This document shows positions 8,317 to 19,526 of a stretch of DNA of 64,000 bases, piece after piece; the stretch's first letter is position 1, and every line of letters starts with the position of its first letter. A program made the position numbers and the translations under genes. The stretch lies in assembly GCF_002723455.1 (NCBI RefSeq), contig NZ_PDUS01000002.1:23055-87054 (forward strand), read 5' to 3'. This DNA is from Pseudoalteromonas sp. 3D05 (GTDB taxonomy: Bacteria; Pseudomonadota; Gammaproteobacteria; Enterobacterales; Alteromonadaceae). The notes below the pieces were generated by a model. It had not been told where the DNA came from. It saw nothing but the letters and a program-made list of their open reading frames with translations, and ran no database searches.

Positions 8317-11136
8317 ATGCACGAAGGTGTGATGAAGGCATGGCTAGAATCTTCACATTTAAACGGCGGTAACGTTGCTTATGTTGAAGAGCTTTATGAA
8401 GCGTATTTAGACGATGCGACTTCTGTGCCAGAAGAATGGCGAGAAGTGTTCGAACAATTACCAAAAGTAGATGGTGTGGATGTTGATGTAAAACATTCAG
8501 AAGTTCGTTCACAGTTTGCGGCGCTTGCTAAAAACAAGCATAGAGAAGTAGTGGTAGCAGAGGGTGGAAGCGGTGACCTTAAACAGGTTAAAGTTCTCCA
8601 GCTTATAAATGCTTTCCGTTTCCGTGGTCATCAAAATGCTAATCTAGATCCATTAGATATATGGAAACGCGAGCGCGTTCGCGATTTAGAATTAGAATAC
8701 CACGACTTATCTGAAGCTGATTTTGACCGTGAATTTAACGTGGGATCGTTTGCCGTTGGCCGCGATACCATGCCTTTAGGTGAATTATATAAGGCTCTTA
8801 AGACTACGTATTGTGGCTCTGTGGGTGCCGAGTATATGCACATCACATCGACTGAAGAAAAGCGTTGGTTGCAACAACGTTTAGAGTCAGTGCAATCACG
8901 TCCAAATTTCAGTAAAGATGAAAAGTTACGCATCCTTAAGGGGCTAACAGCAGCAGACGGTCTTGAAAAGTACTTAGGTGCTAAATTTCCAGGTGCTAAA
9001 CGTTTCTCACTAGAAGGTGGTGATGCGCTTGTACCAATGCTTAAAGAGCTAATACACCGTGCTGGCGAAAGTGGTCAAAAAGAAGCTGTAATAGGCATGG
9101 CCCACCGCGGGCGCTTAAATGTCTTGGTGAATGTGCTTGGTAAAAATCCATCCGAATTATTTGATGAATTCGCCGGTAAACATAAAGACACAAACAGTTC
9201 GGGTGATGTTAAATATCACATGGGTTATTCGTCAGACTTTGCGACCAGTGGTGGCAAAGTGCATATGGCACTTGCATTCAACCCATCTCACCTTGAAATT
9301 GTAAACCCAGTTGTAATGGGATCTGTACGTGCTCGTTTAGACCGTTTAAATGATTCTACGGGTTCAAAAGCACTTCCGATCACTATCCATGGTGATTCAG
9401 CTATTGCAGGACAGGGCGTAGTTCAAGAAACATTTAACCTGTCACAGACTAATGCATTTAGTTGTGGTGGTAGTATCCGTATTGTTGTAAACAACCAAGT
9501 TGGTTTTACAACAAGCAAACAAGACGATGTTCGCTCAACAGATTACTGTACAGACATTGCAAAAATGGTACAGTCTCCGATTTTCCACGTTAATTCTGAT
9601 GACCCTGAAGCAGTTGCGTTTGTTACGCAAATCGCGCTTGATTTCAGAAATAAATTTAAACGTGATGTAGTAATCGACCTAGTCTGCTACCGTCGCCACG
9701 GTCACAATGAAGCTGATGAGCCTAATGCAACTCAGCCAATTATGTACCAAAAAATTAAAAAGCACCCAGTTCCACGTTTAATATACGCCAATCAACTAGT
9801 TGATGAAGGCACATTAACTGAATCTGATGTAAAAGCCTTAGCTGACACATACAGAAACGGTTTAGACGACGGAAACTGTGTTGTTGAAGAAGTTCAGCCA
9901 GAAACATCACATTCATCTGATTGGGCCAAATATGTTGGTCATGATTGGAATGTCGAATACGATGCATCTGTCTCAGTAGAAAAGTTAAAAGAGTTAGGTA
10001 ACATTGTTGCTAACTACCCAGACGATCATAAAGCGCAGTCACGTGTTAAAAAGATTTATGACGACCGTAAGCTGATGGCCGCGGGTGAAAAGCCACTTGA
10101 CTGGGGTATGGCTGAAACTTTAGCTTACGCAACAATTGCAAATGAAGGCACTGATATTCGCTTAACAGGCCAAGATTCTGGCCGTGGTACTTTCTTCCAC
10201 CGCCATGCGGTTGTCCATAATCAAGCAGATGGTTCTACTTATTTACCTCTTCAGCACATCAGTGAAGAGCAAGGTACGTTTGAAGTATTTGACTCTGTTT
10301 TATCAGAAGAAGCAGTACTTGCATTTGAATATGGTTATGCAACAGCAGAGCCTACGTCATTAGTACTTTGGGAAGCACAGTTTGGTGATTTTGCGAATGG
10401 TGCTCAAGTAGTATTTGACCAATTCTTAAGTTCTGGTGAGCAAAAATGGGGCCGTTTATGTGGCCTAACAATTTTGCTTCCACATGGTTATGAAGGCCAA
10501 GGCCCAGAGCACAGCTCAGCACGTCTTGAGCGTTTTTTACAATTGTGTGCTGACCATAACATGCAAGTGTGTGTGCCTTCTACACCAGCGCAAGTATATG
10601 CAATGCTTCGTCGTCAATCAGTTAGGCCACTTCGCCGTCCATTGATTGTAATGACGCCTAAGTCTTTATTGCGCCACCCATTAGCGACATCTTCATTAGA
10701 AGAGCTATCGGAAGGTGTTTTCCATAATATGATTGATGAAATCGATGATATTAATGCTGATAAAGTTGAACGCGTTGTATTTTGTAGCGGTAAAGTATAC
10801 TTCGAACTACTGCAAGAGCGCCGTAAGCTTGAATTAGATAATGTAGCTATTGTACGTGTTGAGCAGTTATACCCGTTCCCGCATGATGAAATGGAGGCAA
10901 TTATGTCTCGCTATCAACATGTTAAAGATTTTGTTTGGTGTCAAGAAGAGCCACAAAACCAAGGCGCATGGTATTGTTCACAGCACCACTTTGTCGAAGC
11001 AATTCCTCAAGGTGCGAAGCTCAAATACGCAGGCCGTAAGGCATCAGCTTCACCGGCATGTGGTTATATGTCAGTGCATACTAAAGAACAACAAGCGCTC
11101 GTTGCAGATGCGCTTACAATAGAAAATAAAGGATAA
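8317..11136 (+). CDS. sucA: 2-oxoglutarate dehydrogenase E1 component
   Basis: The 939-residue thiamine-diphosphate enzyme decarboxylates 2-oxoglutarate and reductively succinylates the lipoyl group of SucB. Visible features are the N-terminal E2-binding region (WLESSHLNGGNVAYVEELYEA, residues about 6-26), the AHRGRLNVL motif and the GDSAIAGQGVVQET Mg/ThDP region. Length matches E. coli SucA (933). An AAAAGGG ribosome site precedes the ATG. sucB follows after 3 bases. Confidence 0.97.
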   Translation: MHEGVMKAWLESSHLNGGNVAYVEELYEAYLDDATSVPEEWREVFEQLPKVDGVDVDVKHSEVRSQFAALAKNKHREVVVAEGGSGDLKQVKVLQLINAFRFRGHQNANLDPLDIWKRERVRDLELEYHDLSEADFDREFNVGSFAVGRDTMPLGELYKALKTTYCGSVGAEYMHITSTEEKRWLQQRLESVQSRPNFSKDEKLRILKGLTAADGLEKYLGAKFPGAKRFSLEGGDALVPMLKELIHRAGESGQKEAVIGMAHRGRLNVLVNVLGKNPSELFDEFAGKHKDTNSSGDVKYHMGYSSDFATSGGKVHMALAFNPSHLEIVNPVVMGSVRARLDRLNDSTGSKALPITIHGDSAIAGQGVVQETFNLSQTNAFSCGGSIRIVVNNQVGFTTSKQDDVRSTDYCTDIAKMVQSPIFHVNSDDPEAVAFVTQIALDFRNKFKRDVVIDLVCYRRHGHNEADEPNATQPIMYQKIKKHPVPRLIYANQLVDEGTLTESDVKALADTYRNGLDDGNCVVEEVQPETSHSSDWAKYVGHDWNVEYDASVSVEKLKELGNIVANYPDDHKAQSRVKKIYDDRKLMAAGEKPLDWGMAETLAYATIANEGTDIRLTGQDSGRGTFFHRHAVVHNQADGSTYLPLQHISEEQGTFEVFDSVLSEEAVLAFEYGYATAEPTSLVLWEAQFGDFANGAQVVFDQFLSSGEQKWGRLCGLTILLPHGYEGQGPEHSSARLERFLQLCADHNMQVCVPSTPAQVYAMLRRQSVRPLRRPLIVMTPKSLLRHPLATSSLEELSEGVFHNMIDEIDDINADKVERVVFCSGKVYFELLQERRKLELDNVAIVRVEQLYPFPHDEMEAIMSRYQHVKDFVWCQEEPQNQGAWYCSQHHFVEAIPQGAKLKYAGRKASASPACGYMSVHTKEQQALVADALTIENKG

Positions 11137-11139
11137 GCA

Positions 11140-12654
11140 ATGAGCACAGAAATTAAAGTTCCTGTTCTTCCTGAGTCGGTTGCTGATGCTTCCGTTGCTA
11201 CATGGCACGTAAGTGTTGGCGACAAAGTAAGCCGTGACCAAAACTTAGTAGATATTGAAACAGATAAAGTAGTGTTAGAAGTGGTTGCACAAAATGATGG
11301 TGTTATCACTGAAATTTCACAAGAAGAAGGTGCAACGGTTCTTGGTGATCAAGTAATCGGTTTAATTGGCGACGCTGACAGTGCTGCGCCAACAGAAGAG
11401 TCTAAAGAAGACTCAGCGCCAGCAAAATCAGAAGACGCGCCTGCGGCGCAATCAGCTCCAGCATCAGAAGGTAAAGAAGTGGACATTAAAGTACCTGTAC
11501 TTCCAGAATCAGTTGCAGACGCAACAGTAGCTACTTGGCACGTTCAACCAGGTGACGCGGTTTCTCGCGACCAAAACTTAGTTGACATTGAAACTGACAA
11601 AGTTGTTCTTGAAGTTGTTGCTCAAGAAGACGGTGTTATGGGTGATATCATCCACGCTGAAGGCGATACAGTACTTGGTGAACAAGTTATTGGTAAAGTT
11701 AAAGCCGGCGGCGCACCAGCTGCACCTGCAGCAAAAGAAGAAGCAGCACCTGCTGCAGACTCTAGTGACAGTTCAGATGTATTAACGCCATCTGTTCGTC
11801 GTTTAATCGCTGAAAAAGGCCTAGACGCTTCTAAAATTAAAGGCACTGGCAAAAACGGTCGTGTAACTAAAGAAGATGTTGATACCTTCTTAAAAGCACC
11901 TGCACCAGCGGCTAAAAAAGCAGAAGCGTCTGTACCAGCAGCGCCAATGGGTGACCGTTCACAAAAACGTGTACCAATGACACGCTTACGTAAAACGATT
12001 GCTAACCGCCTTCTTGAAGCGAAAAACTCAACGGCTATGTTAACGACGTTTAACGAAGTAAACATGAAGCCAATTATGGACCTTCGTAAACAGTACCAAG
12101 AAGTGTTTGAAAAGCGCCACGGTATTCGTCTAGGTTTCATGTCTTTTTACGTTAAAGCGGTAACTGAAGCTCTTAAGCGCTTCCCAGAAGTAAACGCATC
12201 AATTGATGGCGATGATATCGTTTACCACAATTACTTTGATATCAGCATTGCTGTTTCTACGCCACGTGGCTTAGTAACGCCAGTACTTAAAGATTGCGAT
12301 AAGCTGTCTGTTGCTGAAATCGAAAAAGGTATTCGTGAACTTGCACTTAAAGGTCGTGACGGCAAGCTTTCGCTTGATGATATGACTGGCGGTAACTTCA
12401 CAATTACTAACGGTGGTGTGTTTGGTTCATTATTATCTACACCTATTATCAACTTACCGCAGTCGTCTATTTTGGGTATGCACAAAATCCAAGATCGTCC
12501 AATGGCTGTAAATGGCAAAGTTGAAATTCTACCAATGATGTATTTGGCGCTTTCTTATGATCACCGCCAAATCGATGGTAAAGAATCTGTTGGCTTCTTA
12601 GTGACTATTAAAGAGTTACTTGAAGATCCAACTCGCTTATTGCTAGATGTTTAA
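11140..12654 (+). CDS. sucB: 2-oxoglutarate dehydrogenase E2 (dihydrolipoyl succinyltransferase), two lipoyl domains
   Basis: The 504-residue E2 core of the 2-oxoglutarate dehydrogenase complex transfers succinyl from lipoamide to CoA. It has two N-terminal lipoyl domains, with lipoylated lysines predicted at Lys43 and Lys154, both in [13 protein letters not shown]. Ala/Pro-rich linkers follow each. The E3-binding domain is at about residues 213-250 and the catalytic domain runs from about 275 to the end, with active His475 and Asp479 in DHRQIDG. E. coli SucB has only one lipoyl domain, so this is a longer form. The two lipoyl domains are nearly identical. Confidence 0.96.
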   Translation: MSTEIKVPVLPESVADASVATWHVSVGDKVSRDQNLVDIETDKVVLEVVAQNDGVITEISQEEGATVLGDQVIGLIGDADSAAPTEESKEDSAPAKSEDAPAAQSAPASEGKEVDIKVPVLPESVADATVATWHVQPGDAVSRDQNLVDIETDKVVLEVVAQEDGVMGDIIHAEGDTVLGEQVIGKVKAGGAPAAPAAKEEAAPAADSSDSSDVLTPSVRRLIAEKGLDASKIKGTGKNGRVTKEDVDTFLKAPAPAAKKAEASVPAAPMGDRSQKRVPMTRLRKTIANRLLEAKNSTAMLTTFNEVNMKPIMDLRKQYQEVFEKRHGIRLGFMSFYVKAVTEALKRFPEVNASIDGDDIVYHNYFDISIAVSTPRGLVTPVLKDCDKLSVAEIEKGIRELALKGRDGKLSLDDMTGGNFTITNGGVFGSLLSTPIINLPQSSILGMHKIQDRPMAVNGKVEILPMMYLALSYDHRQIDGKESVGFLVTIKELLEDPTRLLLDV

Positions 12655-12672
12655 TCTAGTTGTATGAAATAT

Positions 12673-12705
12673 AAGCTGTGAATGAACATTCACAGCTTTT
12701 TTTTT
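12673..12705 (+). terminator. terminator after sucB
   Basis: A strong stem, AAGCTGTGAATG / CATTCACAGCTT, is followed by nine T residues, 19 bases past the sucB stop. It should end most sdh-suc transcripts before sucCD. Confidence 0.9.
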
Positions 12706-12726
12706 GCGCCTTTGGTGTAACTGGGG

Positions 12727-12755
12727 TTTTCATGTTAAGCCTTGGGATCTATACT
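12727..12755 (+). promoter_or_regulatory. likely sigma-70 promoter for sucCD
   Basis: TTTTCA at 12727-12732 and TATACT at 12750-12755 are 17 bases apart, a good sigma-70 spacing. They lie between the sucB terminator and sucC, where a separate promoter is needed. This is inferred from sequence only. Confidence 0.5.
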
Positions 12756-12831
12756 AAGTGCGCAATTTGGGATAGCTGTTTATTTGCATAAATATTCAGC
12801 TCTTTTAGTATAAAAAATTGGATAAAGCATC

Positions 12832-13998
12832 ATGAATTTGCATGAGTATCAGGCAAAACAACTTTTTGCCGAATATGGTTTACCAGTTTCTCAAGGTTTC
12901 GCTTGCGATACACCTGAAGAAGCTGCAGCAGCTGCCGAAAAAATTGGCGGCGATATGTGGGTTGTTAAAACTCAGGTTCACGCAGGTGGACGTGGTAAAG
13001 CTGGCGGTGTAAAGCTAGTTAAAACTATCGACGAAGTAAAAGAATTTGCTGCAAACTGGTTAGGTAAAAACTTAGTTACTTACCAAACAGACGAGAATGG
13101 TCAGCCTGTTGCTAAAATTTTAGTAGAAAGCTGCACAGATATCGCCAACGAATTGTACTTAGGTGCAGTAGTTGACCGTGCTTCTCGCAAAGTTGTTTTC
13201 ATGGCGTCTACAGAAGGCGGTGTTGAAATTGAAACTGTTGCAGAAGAAACACCAGAGCTTATCCACAAAGCTGAGATCGATCCATTAGTGGGTCCTCAAG
13301 CTTACCAAGCACGTGAACTAGGCTTCAAATTGGGTCTTAACCCAACGCAAATGAAGCAGTTCGTTAAGATCTTCATGGGTCTTGGCAACATGTTCAACGA
13401 TTTCGATTTCGCACTTCTAGAAATCAACCCGTTAGTAGTTACAGATGAAGGTAACCTTCACTGTCTTGACGGCAAAATCGGTATTGATGGTAATGCACTT
13501 TATCGTCAGCCTAAAATGCGTGATTTCCACGATCCATCTCAAGAAGATGCACGTGAAGCACACGCAGCAAGCTTTGAGCTTAACTACGTAGCCCTAGATG
13601 GTAATGTAGGTTGTATGGTTAACGGTGCAGGCCTTGCGATGGGTACTATGGACATCGTAAACCTACACGGCGGCAAGCCAGCTAACTTCCTGGATGTTGG
13701 TGGCGGCGCGACTAAAGAGCGTGTCTCTGAAGCATTCAAAATCATTCTTTCTGACGACAATGTTAAAGCTGTTTTAGTTAACATCTTTGGCGGTATCGTA
13801 CGTTGTGACATGATTGCTGAAGGTATCATTGGCGCAGTTAAAGAAGTAGGCGTAAACGTTCCTGTAGTTGTACGCTTAGAAGGTACTAACGCTGAACTTG
13901 GTCGTGACGTTCTTAAGAACTCAGGTCTTGATATCATCGCTGCTGAATCACTAACAGATGCTGCTGAGAAAGTTGTAGCTGCTGCGGAGGGCAAATAA
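12832..13998 (+). CDS. sucC: succinyl-CoA synthetase, beta subunit (ADP-forming)
   Basis: The 388-residue ATP-grasp subunit has the family's exact usual length. [16 protein letters not shown] at the N-terminus and [19 protein letters not shown] in the nucleotide-binding region are signatures, and LEINPLVV and GGGATKERV mark the later domains. With SucD it converts succinyl-CoA to succinate with substrate-level phosphorylation. Its stop overlaps the ATG of sucD by one base. Confidence 0.97.
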   Translation: MNLHEYQAKQLFAEYGLPVSQGFACDTPEEAAAAAEKIGGDMWVVKTQVHAGGRGKAGGVKLVKTIDEVKEFAANWLGKNLVTYQTDENGQPVAKILVESCTDIANELYLGAVVDRASRKVVFMASTEGGVEIETVAEETPELIHKAEIDPLVGPQAYQARELGFKLGLNPTQMKQFVKIFMGLGNMFNDFDFALLEINPLVVTDEGNLHCLDGKIGIDGNALYRQPKMRDFHDPSQEDAREAHAASFELNYVALDGNVGCMVNGAGLAMGTMDIVNLHGGKPANFLDVGGGATKERVSEAFKIILSDDNVKAVLVNIFGGIVRCDMIAEGIIGAVKEVGVNVPVVVRLEGTNAELGRDVLKNSGLDIIAAESLTDAAEKVVAAAEGK

Positions 13999-14870
13999 TG
14001 TCTGTATTAATCAATAAAGATACAAAAGTTATCTGTCAAGGTTTCACTGGTGGCCAAGGTACTTTCCACTCAGAGCAAGCGCTTGAGTATGGTACACAAA
14101 TGGTTGGTGGTGTTAGCCCAGGTAAAGGCGGTCAAACGCACCTAGGTCTTCCAGTATTCAATACAGTACGTGATGCAGTACAAGAAACTGGCGCAACTGC
14201 TTCAGTTATCTATGTACCAGCACCTTTCTGTAAAGATGCAATCTTAGAAGCTATCGATGCAGGCATCGAGCTAATTGTTTGTATCACTGAAGGTATCCCA
14301 ACGCTTGATATGGTTGACGTTAAAGTTAAACTTGACGCAACTGGTACGCGTATGATCGGTCCTAACTGCCCAGGTGTTATCACTCCGGGTGAGACTAAGA
14401 TTGGTATCATGCCTGGTCATATCCACAAGCCTGGTAAAGTAGGTATTGTTTCTCGCTCTGGTACTTTAACGTACGAAGCGGTTAAGCAAACTACCGATGC
14501 TGGTTTTGGTCAATCTACATGTGTAGGTATTGGTGGCGACCCAATTCCTGGTACTAACTTTATCGACGTTTTAGAAATGTTCGAAAAAGATCCACAAACT
14601 GAAGCAATCGTAATGATTGGTGAAATCGGTGGTACTGCAGAAGAAGAAGCTGCAGAGTACATCAAAGCAAACGTAACTAAACCTGTTGTTTCTTACATTG
14701 CTGGTGTTACTGCACCAGAAGGTAAGCGTATGGGTCACGCTGGCGCAATCATCGCCGGTGGTAAAGGTACTGCTGATGAGAAATTTGCTGCATTAGAAGC
14801 TGCTGGCGTACAAACTGTACGTTCACTTGCTGATATCGGTAAAGCACTTAAAGAAAAAACTGGCTGGTAA
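13998..14870 (+). CDS. sucD: succinyl-CoA synthetase, alpha subunit
   Basis: The 290-residue CoA-binding subunit carries the phosphorylated histidine, His247 in MGHAGAII. CoA-binding glycine motifs ([10 protein letters not shown] at 16-24 and IGPNCPGVI) are intact. Length equals the usual 289-290. It overlaps sucC by one base (TAATG), so the two subunits are coupled in translation. A terminator follows. Confidence 0.97.
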   Translation: MSVLINKDTKVICQGFTGGQGTFHSEQALEYGTQMVGGVSPGKGGQTHLGLPVFNTVRDAVQETGATASVIYVPAPFCKDAILEAIDAGIELIVCITEGIPTLDMVDVKVKLDATGTRMIGPNCPGVITPGETKIGIMPGHIHKPGKVGIVSRSGTLTYEAVKQTTDAGFGQSTCVGIGGDPIPGTNFIDVLEMFEKDPQTEAIVMIGEIGGTAEEEAAEYIKANVTKPVVSYIAGVTAPEGKRMGHAGAIIAGGKGTADEKFAALEAAGVQTVRSLADIGKALKEKTGW

Positions 14871-14886
14871 TAGCTTGTTTATTCTT

Positions 14887-14918
14887 AAAAAGGCTCACTT
14901 TTAAAGTGAGCCTTTTTT
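14887..14918 (+). terminator. terminator after sucD
   Basis: AAAAAGGCTCACTTT and AAAGTGAGCCTTTTTT form a long stem ending in a T run, 17 bases after the sucD stop. Confidence 0.9.
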
Positions 14919-15006
14919 GTTTTCATAAATAATTTAGGTATTCATTAGTAAAATATTTTACTGTCGTTATAATAGCTTCGGTCATAATTAGTTAAAGTTC
15001 ATTATA

Positions 15007-16854
15007 ATGCGGTTAATCAAATTCTTAGTAATATGTGTATGTTGGTTTAACCCTATGTATACCTATGGATCAACAGATCTCTATGAAGAATTAATCCGTG
15101 TTGAACAACAAGCACTCGTAGAACCAATACAGTATATTACTATCTTGTCCTCAGAACAGTCAGTTGATAAATCCCCAACAAGTAAAAATTTATTCTATAA
15201 AGTATTATTGGCACGCTTATATTCATTTCATGGTGACGTAACACTTGCTAAATTAACGTTTGACTCAGTTTTTCCTCAGCTGCCAGAGACTGATACATGG
15301 TTGCGTGGTTATTGGATGTTATATCGCAGTAATTTATCGTTAGGAGAGGGCAAACTTCCCCAAGCGTTAAAACAAATAGATCAAGCTATTGCTTTATTTG
15401 TTAGATCTAATGATTTAAAAATGCAAATCAGGGCCAGAACCACTAAAGCTATATTACTGCTTTGGCAAGAAGATTATAAATTATCTATTGAGTTGCTAGA
15501 AGCTGCATATTTGGCTTCTAAGACTTCGCAAATACCTAATTCAACCATGAATTATGTTTATACAGGCTTTGCAGCGTATTACACATCGATGTCGATTTTT
15601 GACCAAGCAATTAAATTTGCTGAGCTTGCCAAAGATAATGTTGTAAATAATGGTGATGTTGTAAATGGCTTACCCATTATATCAGTTCTATGTTCAACCT
15701 ACGAAAGAGCACAGCAACTTGACTTAGCTAATGCATGCTATGAACAAATGATAGATTTATCAGTTACTGTAAAAGTGCCTCGTTATTTGTTTTGGGGCCC
15801 AGCTGGAAAAGCATCTGTCGCAATTAAACAGCAAGATTATTCAACAGCGCTTAAACTATTATATTTAGCTAAAAGCTATCTGCCCGATTTAGCAATTAAC
15901 CCTGCTCATGTTGTTGCTTTATATAATAATTTTGCTAAATCATTTATAGCACTAAATCAGCCAGCACAAGCACTCGAATATTTGGCACGCTCTGAAGAAC
16001 TATTGAATCAATACCAGCGTCCATTGAATAACAGATATAAGAGAAATACACTGTTATTGAAGGCAAAAAGCCAAGAGATACAAAAAGATTTTGTAGCGGC
16101 TAATGAGTCGCTTTGGCTTTTTATTGATTTAGTCGAAGAGGCAAAACTCAGCACGCAACAAAAACTTGAACAGGAAGCACGTTCAAAATTTGAATCCACC
16201 CAACAAGAAATAAAACTACAGCTTGCAGAAGAGAAACTCAAAAATCAGCAAATTGAGCTCGAGCGATTAGAGAAAGACGCGCAATTACAAACTGCGTATT
16301 CAATTATCGGTTTTTTGGCATTTGTTTCTATTTCGATTTTTACCTTTAACCAACATAAAGCGTTTCGCAAAAGCCAGTACCGGGCCAATACCGACGTACT
16401 GACTGGTGCACCAAATCGCAGGTATATTCTTGACTTTGTCTTGAAGAAATTACTTGAGAGGGAGAAACTGTTTGCCGTCGCTATTCTAGATATTGACCAC
16501 TTCAAGCATGTAAATGATAAATATGGTCATGACATAGGCGATCAGGCATTAATTGGCTTTACCCAAACGCTTAATGAATATCTTAGTGACACTGACTGTA
16601 AGTTTGCACGTTTCGGGGGAGAAGAGTTTCTAGTGGTAATGCCGGGTTATGATATTACAAAAGCAAAAGCATTTATAACTGGATTATGTGATTTGATCAG
16701 AGCAACCTCCTACACTGAGGAAACAATCTCTTTAACCAGTAGTGCAGGTGTTTCACAATACATAAAAGGGATACAGTTGAACGCTATTTTAAAACAAGCC
16801 GATGAGAAGCTTTACGAAGCGAAAAATACAGGTAGAGATAAAGTCTGTAGCTAA
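15007..16854 (+). CDS. TPR-repeat sensor diguanylate cyclase (GGDEF)
   Basis: This 615-residue protein has an N-terminal signal peptide (ends near Gly21), a periplasmic TPR-like helical region (about 30-380), a coiled coil rich in Glu/Lys/Gln (about 375-420) and one membrane helix (SIIGFLAFVSISIFTF). The C-terminal GGDEF domain follows, with active site GGEEF at 537-541, preceded by IDHFKHVNDKYGHDIGD. It should make cyclic di-GMP in response to a periplasmic signal. The inhibitory I-site position before GGEEF reads DTDC rather than RxxD, so product inhibition through that site is unlikely. It stands alone between two terminators. Confidence 0.88.
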   Translation: MRLIKFLVICVCWFNPMYTYGSTDLYEELIRVEQQALVEPIQYITILSSEQSVDKSPTSKNLFYKVLLARLYSFHGDVTLAKLTFDSVFPQLPETDTWLRGYWMLYRSNLSLGEGKLPQALKQIDQAIALFVRSNDLKMQIRARTTKAILLLWQEDYKLSIELLEAAYLASKTSQIPNSTMNYVYTGFAAYYTSMSIFDQAIKFAELAKDNVVNNGDVVNGLPIISVLCSTYERAQQLDLANACYEQMIDLSVTVKVPRYLFWGPAGKASVAIKQQDYSTALKLLYLAKSYLPDLAINPAHVVALYNNFAKSFIALNQPAQALEYLARSEELLNQYQRPLNNRYKRNTLLLKAKSQEIQKDFVAANESLWLFIDLVEEAKLSTQQKLEQEARSKFESTQQEIKLQLAEEKLKNQQIELERLEKDAQLQTAYSIIGFLAFVSISIFTFNQHKAFRKSQYRANTDVLTGAPNRRYILDFVLKKLLEREKLFAVAILDIDHFKHVNDKYGHDIGDQALIGFTQTLNEYLSDTDCKFARFGGEEFLVVMPGYDITKAKAFITGLCDLIRATSYTEETISLTSSAGVSQYIKGIQLNAILKQADEKLYEAKNTGRDKVCS

Positions 16855-16870
16855 GCTTAAGCTTGACCAC

Positions 16871-16900
16871 GAAAAAAGCCGCATAGTGCGGCTTTTTATT
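16871..16900. terminator. bidirectional terminator between the GGDEF gene and proS
   Basis: GAAAAAAGCCGCA and TGCGGCTTTTTATT form a GCCGCA stem with A and T flanks. It sits between convergent gene ends and can serve both strands. Confidence 0.85.
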
Positions 16901-16919
16901 TGCTCGTTAGTACGAGCTA

Positions 16920-18644
16920 CTAGCTAGATACTGCTGCTTTTATAGTTTCTACTGCAGTGTCTAAATCAAGCATTAGTTTTTCACCTGTGTGGCGATTTTT
17001 CAGTTCAACCTTGTTCTCATCTAAGTTGCGCTCACCGATCACAAGGGTATAAGGTACACCCAATAATTCCATATCGTTAAACATAACACCAGGGCGTTCT
17101 TTACGGTCATCAAATAACACATCAAGGCCCGCTGCTTTTAAGCCGTCGTAAAGATTATTTGCAATATCAGGAATACGATGAGACTTGTGCATATTCATTG
17201 GTACAATAGCTAAATCGAATGGTGCAATTGGCTTTGGCCATTTAATACCATATTGATCGTTATTTTGTTCGATGGCAGCAGCAACAATCCTTGAAACACC
17301 AATACCATAACAACCCATTGTCATTACTTGGTTTTTACCTGACTCACTCAGTACGCCTGCTTTCATTGCTTCAGAGTATTTAGTACCAAGCTGAAAAATA
17401 TGACCAACTTCAACACCACGTTTGATCTGTAATGTGCCTTGACCACATGGGCTTGGATCGCCTTCAACAATGTTGCGTAAGTCTGAAACCTGGTATTGAG
17501 CTACATCACGCTCCCAATTGATACCACTATAATGTTCATCGTCTTTGTTCGCACCAGCAACAAAATCAGCCATTATATTGGCTGTACGGTCTACAATTAT
17601 TGGCATAGATAAACCAACAGGGCCAATAGAGCCTGGCTTTGCGCCAATTGCAGCAACAATTTCAGATTCAGGCGCCATTTCGAGTGGCGAATGTACAAGC
17701 GGGTGGTTCTGTGCTTTTAATTCGTTTAGCTCATGATCACCACGAATTACTAAGGCAACTAAACCTCGTTCACCGTTTTCATCTGCAGTGCCATATACAA
17801 TAAGTGTTTTAACACCACGATGAGGTTTAACACCGTAATGCTTTTTAAGTTCACTGATTGTTTTAGCATCAGGTGTTGGAAATGCCTTCAATTCCTTACT
17901 TGGAGCAGGACGCTCTTCGTTAGGGGCAAGGGCCTCTGCTTTTTCAATATTCGCTGCATAATCACTGGCATCGCTAAATGCGATAGCATCTTCACCTGAC
18001 TCAGCAAGCACGTGGAATTCATGAGATAAGCTACCACCGATTGAGCCTGTGTCAGCTAAAACAGGTCGATAATCTAAGTTTAAACGTTCAAAAATATTGC
18101 AATAGGCTTTGTGCATTATTTCGTAGGTATTGTTAAGGCAATCATCACTTAAATGGAATGAATACGCATCTTTCATAGTGAACTCACGTGCTCGCATAAC
18201 ACCAAAACGTGGACGGCGTTCATCACGTACTTTTGTTTGTACTTGATACAGTGTTAACGGTAATTGCTTGTATGAGTTAATTTCTTTACGAACAAAGTCG
18301 GTGATCACTTCTTCATGGGTAGGACCAAGAGCAAAAGGGCGGTTGTGGCGATCATTAAAGCGTACAAGTTCATCACCAAACTGGTCCCAACGGCCAGACT
18401 CTTGCCATAAATCGGCAGGTTGAATAACAGGCATTAGCATTTCAATCGCGCCTGCTTTATCCATTTCTTCACGAACAATGGCTTCAACTTTGCGTAACAC
18501 ACGTAAACCAGAGGGTAGCCAAGTATATAAACCCGACGCAACGCGGCGGATCATGCCTGCTCTTAACATTAATTGATGTGAGATGATTTCAGCATCTGCT
18601 GGCGTTTCTTTAAGTGTTGCGAGTATATATTGACTGGTACGCAT
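16920..18644 (-). CDS. proS: prolyl-tRNA synthetase
   Basis: The 574-residue class II synthetase charges tRNA-Pro. The start is the ATG at 18644, giving [19 protein letters not shown], the family N-terminus; the frame extends 18 codons further with no support. Motif 2 is in [24 protein letters not shown]. The inserted editing domain typical of bacterial type ProRS is present (about 220-400), followed by motif 3 and the anticodon-binding domain. trmO lies upstream on the same strand, about 80 bases away. Confidence 0.96.
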   Translation of the reverse strand: MRTSQYILATLKETPADAEIISHQLMLRAGMIRRVASGLYTWLPSGLRVLRKVEAIVREEMDKAGAIEMLMPVIQPADLWQESGRWDQFGDELVRFNDRHNRPFALGPTHEEVITDFVRKEINSYKQLPLTLYQVQTKVRDERRPRFGVMRAREFTMKDAYSFHLSDDCLNNTYEIMHKAYCNIFERLNLDYRPVLADTGSIGGSLSHEFHVLAESGEDAIAFSDASDYAANIEKAEALAPNEERPAPSKELKAFPTPDAKTISELKKHYGVKPHRGVKTLIVYGTADENGERGLVALVIRGDHELNELKAQNHPLVHSPLEMAPESEIVAAIGAKPGSIGPVGLSMPIIVDRTANIMADFVAGANKDDEHYSGINWERDVAQYQVSDLRNIVEGDPSPCGQGTLQIKRGVEVGHIFQLGTKYSEAMKAGVLSESGKNQVMTMGCYGIGVSRIVAAAIEQNNDQYGIKWPKPIAPFDLAIVPMNMHKSHRIPDIANNLYDGLKAAGLDVLFDDRKERPGVMFNDMELLGVPYTLVIGERNLDENKVELKNRHTGEKLMLDLDTAVETIKAAVSS

Positions 18645-18725
18645 GTTTTTTCCGATAGTTATAAAATTATTCAGCGTTAAGTTTAACAGCGCTAGCATTT
18701 ACACTAAAGCGCTAAGTTTAGTTTT

Positions 18726-19430
18726 CTACAGTTTTTCTATGTGGCTAACATAGTTATGTTCACCATTGACTTGCCAACGAATATTAAAGTTATATAAAGT
18801 CATACCATAACTTTGTTCGCCATCTTTTTGCTTTTTATAAGCAGGGCGAGGGTCTTGCTTTAGCACATTAACAATAAAGTCTTTTAGCTCAGGGTACTGG
18901 TTTTGAGCCGTAATAAATTGCTCAGCGGTTTCGCTAAATTCAACACTCATTTGGGTCTGCGGCCGCACATCAGCAAAGCCTGCACTGGCATCATGCATTG
19001 CATCGGAGTAGGGTAAGTACGGTTTAATATCTAAGATAGGCGTTCCATCGAGTAAATCAATCCCCGATAGTAATAGGCTTAATTGGCCATTGCGGTATTC
19101 AATACCTTCGAGCTTAACGGCACTCATGCCAATGGCGTTAGGTCTAAAAGTGGCTCGCGTTGCAAATACACCTTTGCGATCATTGCCACCTAAACGAGGT
19201 GGCCTAACCATCGCTGAGTATCCTTTGTCTGCTGTTTCATGAAAACGGAATAAAAGCCAAATATGGCTAAACTCATCAAGCCCTCGAACAAACTCTTCGC
19301 GATTGAAATCAGCACAGAATACAAGTTTAGCTTTAGCTTGTGGCACCAATCTAGGTTGGCGAGGAATTGCAAACTTTTGTTTATAGGGAGATTCAATATG
19401 ACCTACGGCCGTTAACTGATAGTCGCTCAT
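18726..19430 (-). CDS. trmO: tRNA (t6A37) N6-methyltransferase TrmO
   Basis: The 234-residue protein matches E. coli TrmO (YaeB/TsaA, about 235) along its length. Examples are IESPYKQKFAIPRQPRLV, FSHIWLLFRFHE, GVFATRATFRPNAIGMS and DGTPILDIKPYLPY, plus the C-terminal KQDPRPAYKK. TrmO methylates N6 of t6A37 in threonine tRNAs using S-adenosylmethionine. Together with tcdA at 760-1560, two modifiers of the same tRNA position occur in the window, though at separate loci. Confidence 0.94.
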   Translation of the reverse strand: MSDYQLTAVGHIESPYKQKFAIPRQPRLVPQAKAKLVFCADFNREEFVRGLDEFSHIWLLFRFHETADKGYSAMVRPPRLGGNDRKGVFATRATFRPNAIGMSAVKLEGIEYRNGQLSLLLSGIDLLDGTPILDIKPYLPYSDAMHDASAGFADVRPQTQMSVEFSETAEQFITAQNQYPELKDFIVNVLKQDPRPAYKKQKDGEQSYGMTLYNFNIRWQVNGEHNYVSHIEKL

Positions 19431-19478
19431 AAAACCAATCTTGTTATTTATTTTGCGCTATTCTAACCGTTAAAAACA

Positions 19479-19507
19479 GAAAAAGGCAGCCGAGGCTGCC
19501 TTTTTAA
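19479..19507 (-). terminator. terminator after the outer-membrane barrel gene
   Basis: AAAAAGGCAGCC and GGCTGCCTTTTT form a stem with A and T flanks 20 bases past the stop of the minus-strand gene at 19527. Confidence 0.88.
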
Positions 19508-19526
19508 ATTAAACCATTCGGTCTAA

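Noticed and set aside
11622..12140. 172-codon antisense frame inside sucB
   Set aside because: It mirrors the codon bias of a strongly conserved gene on the other strand and has no family signature.
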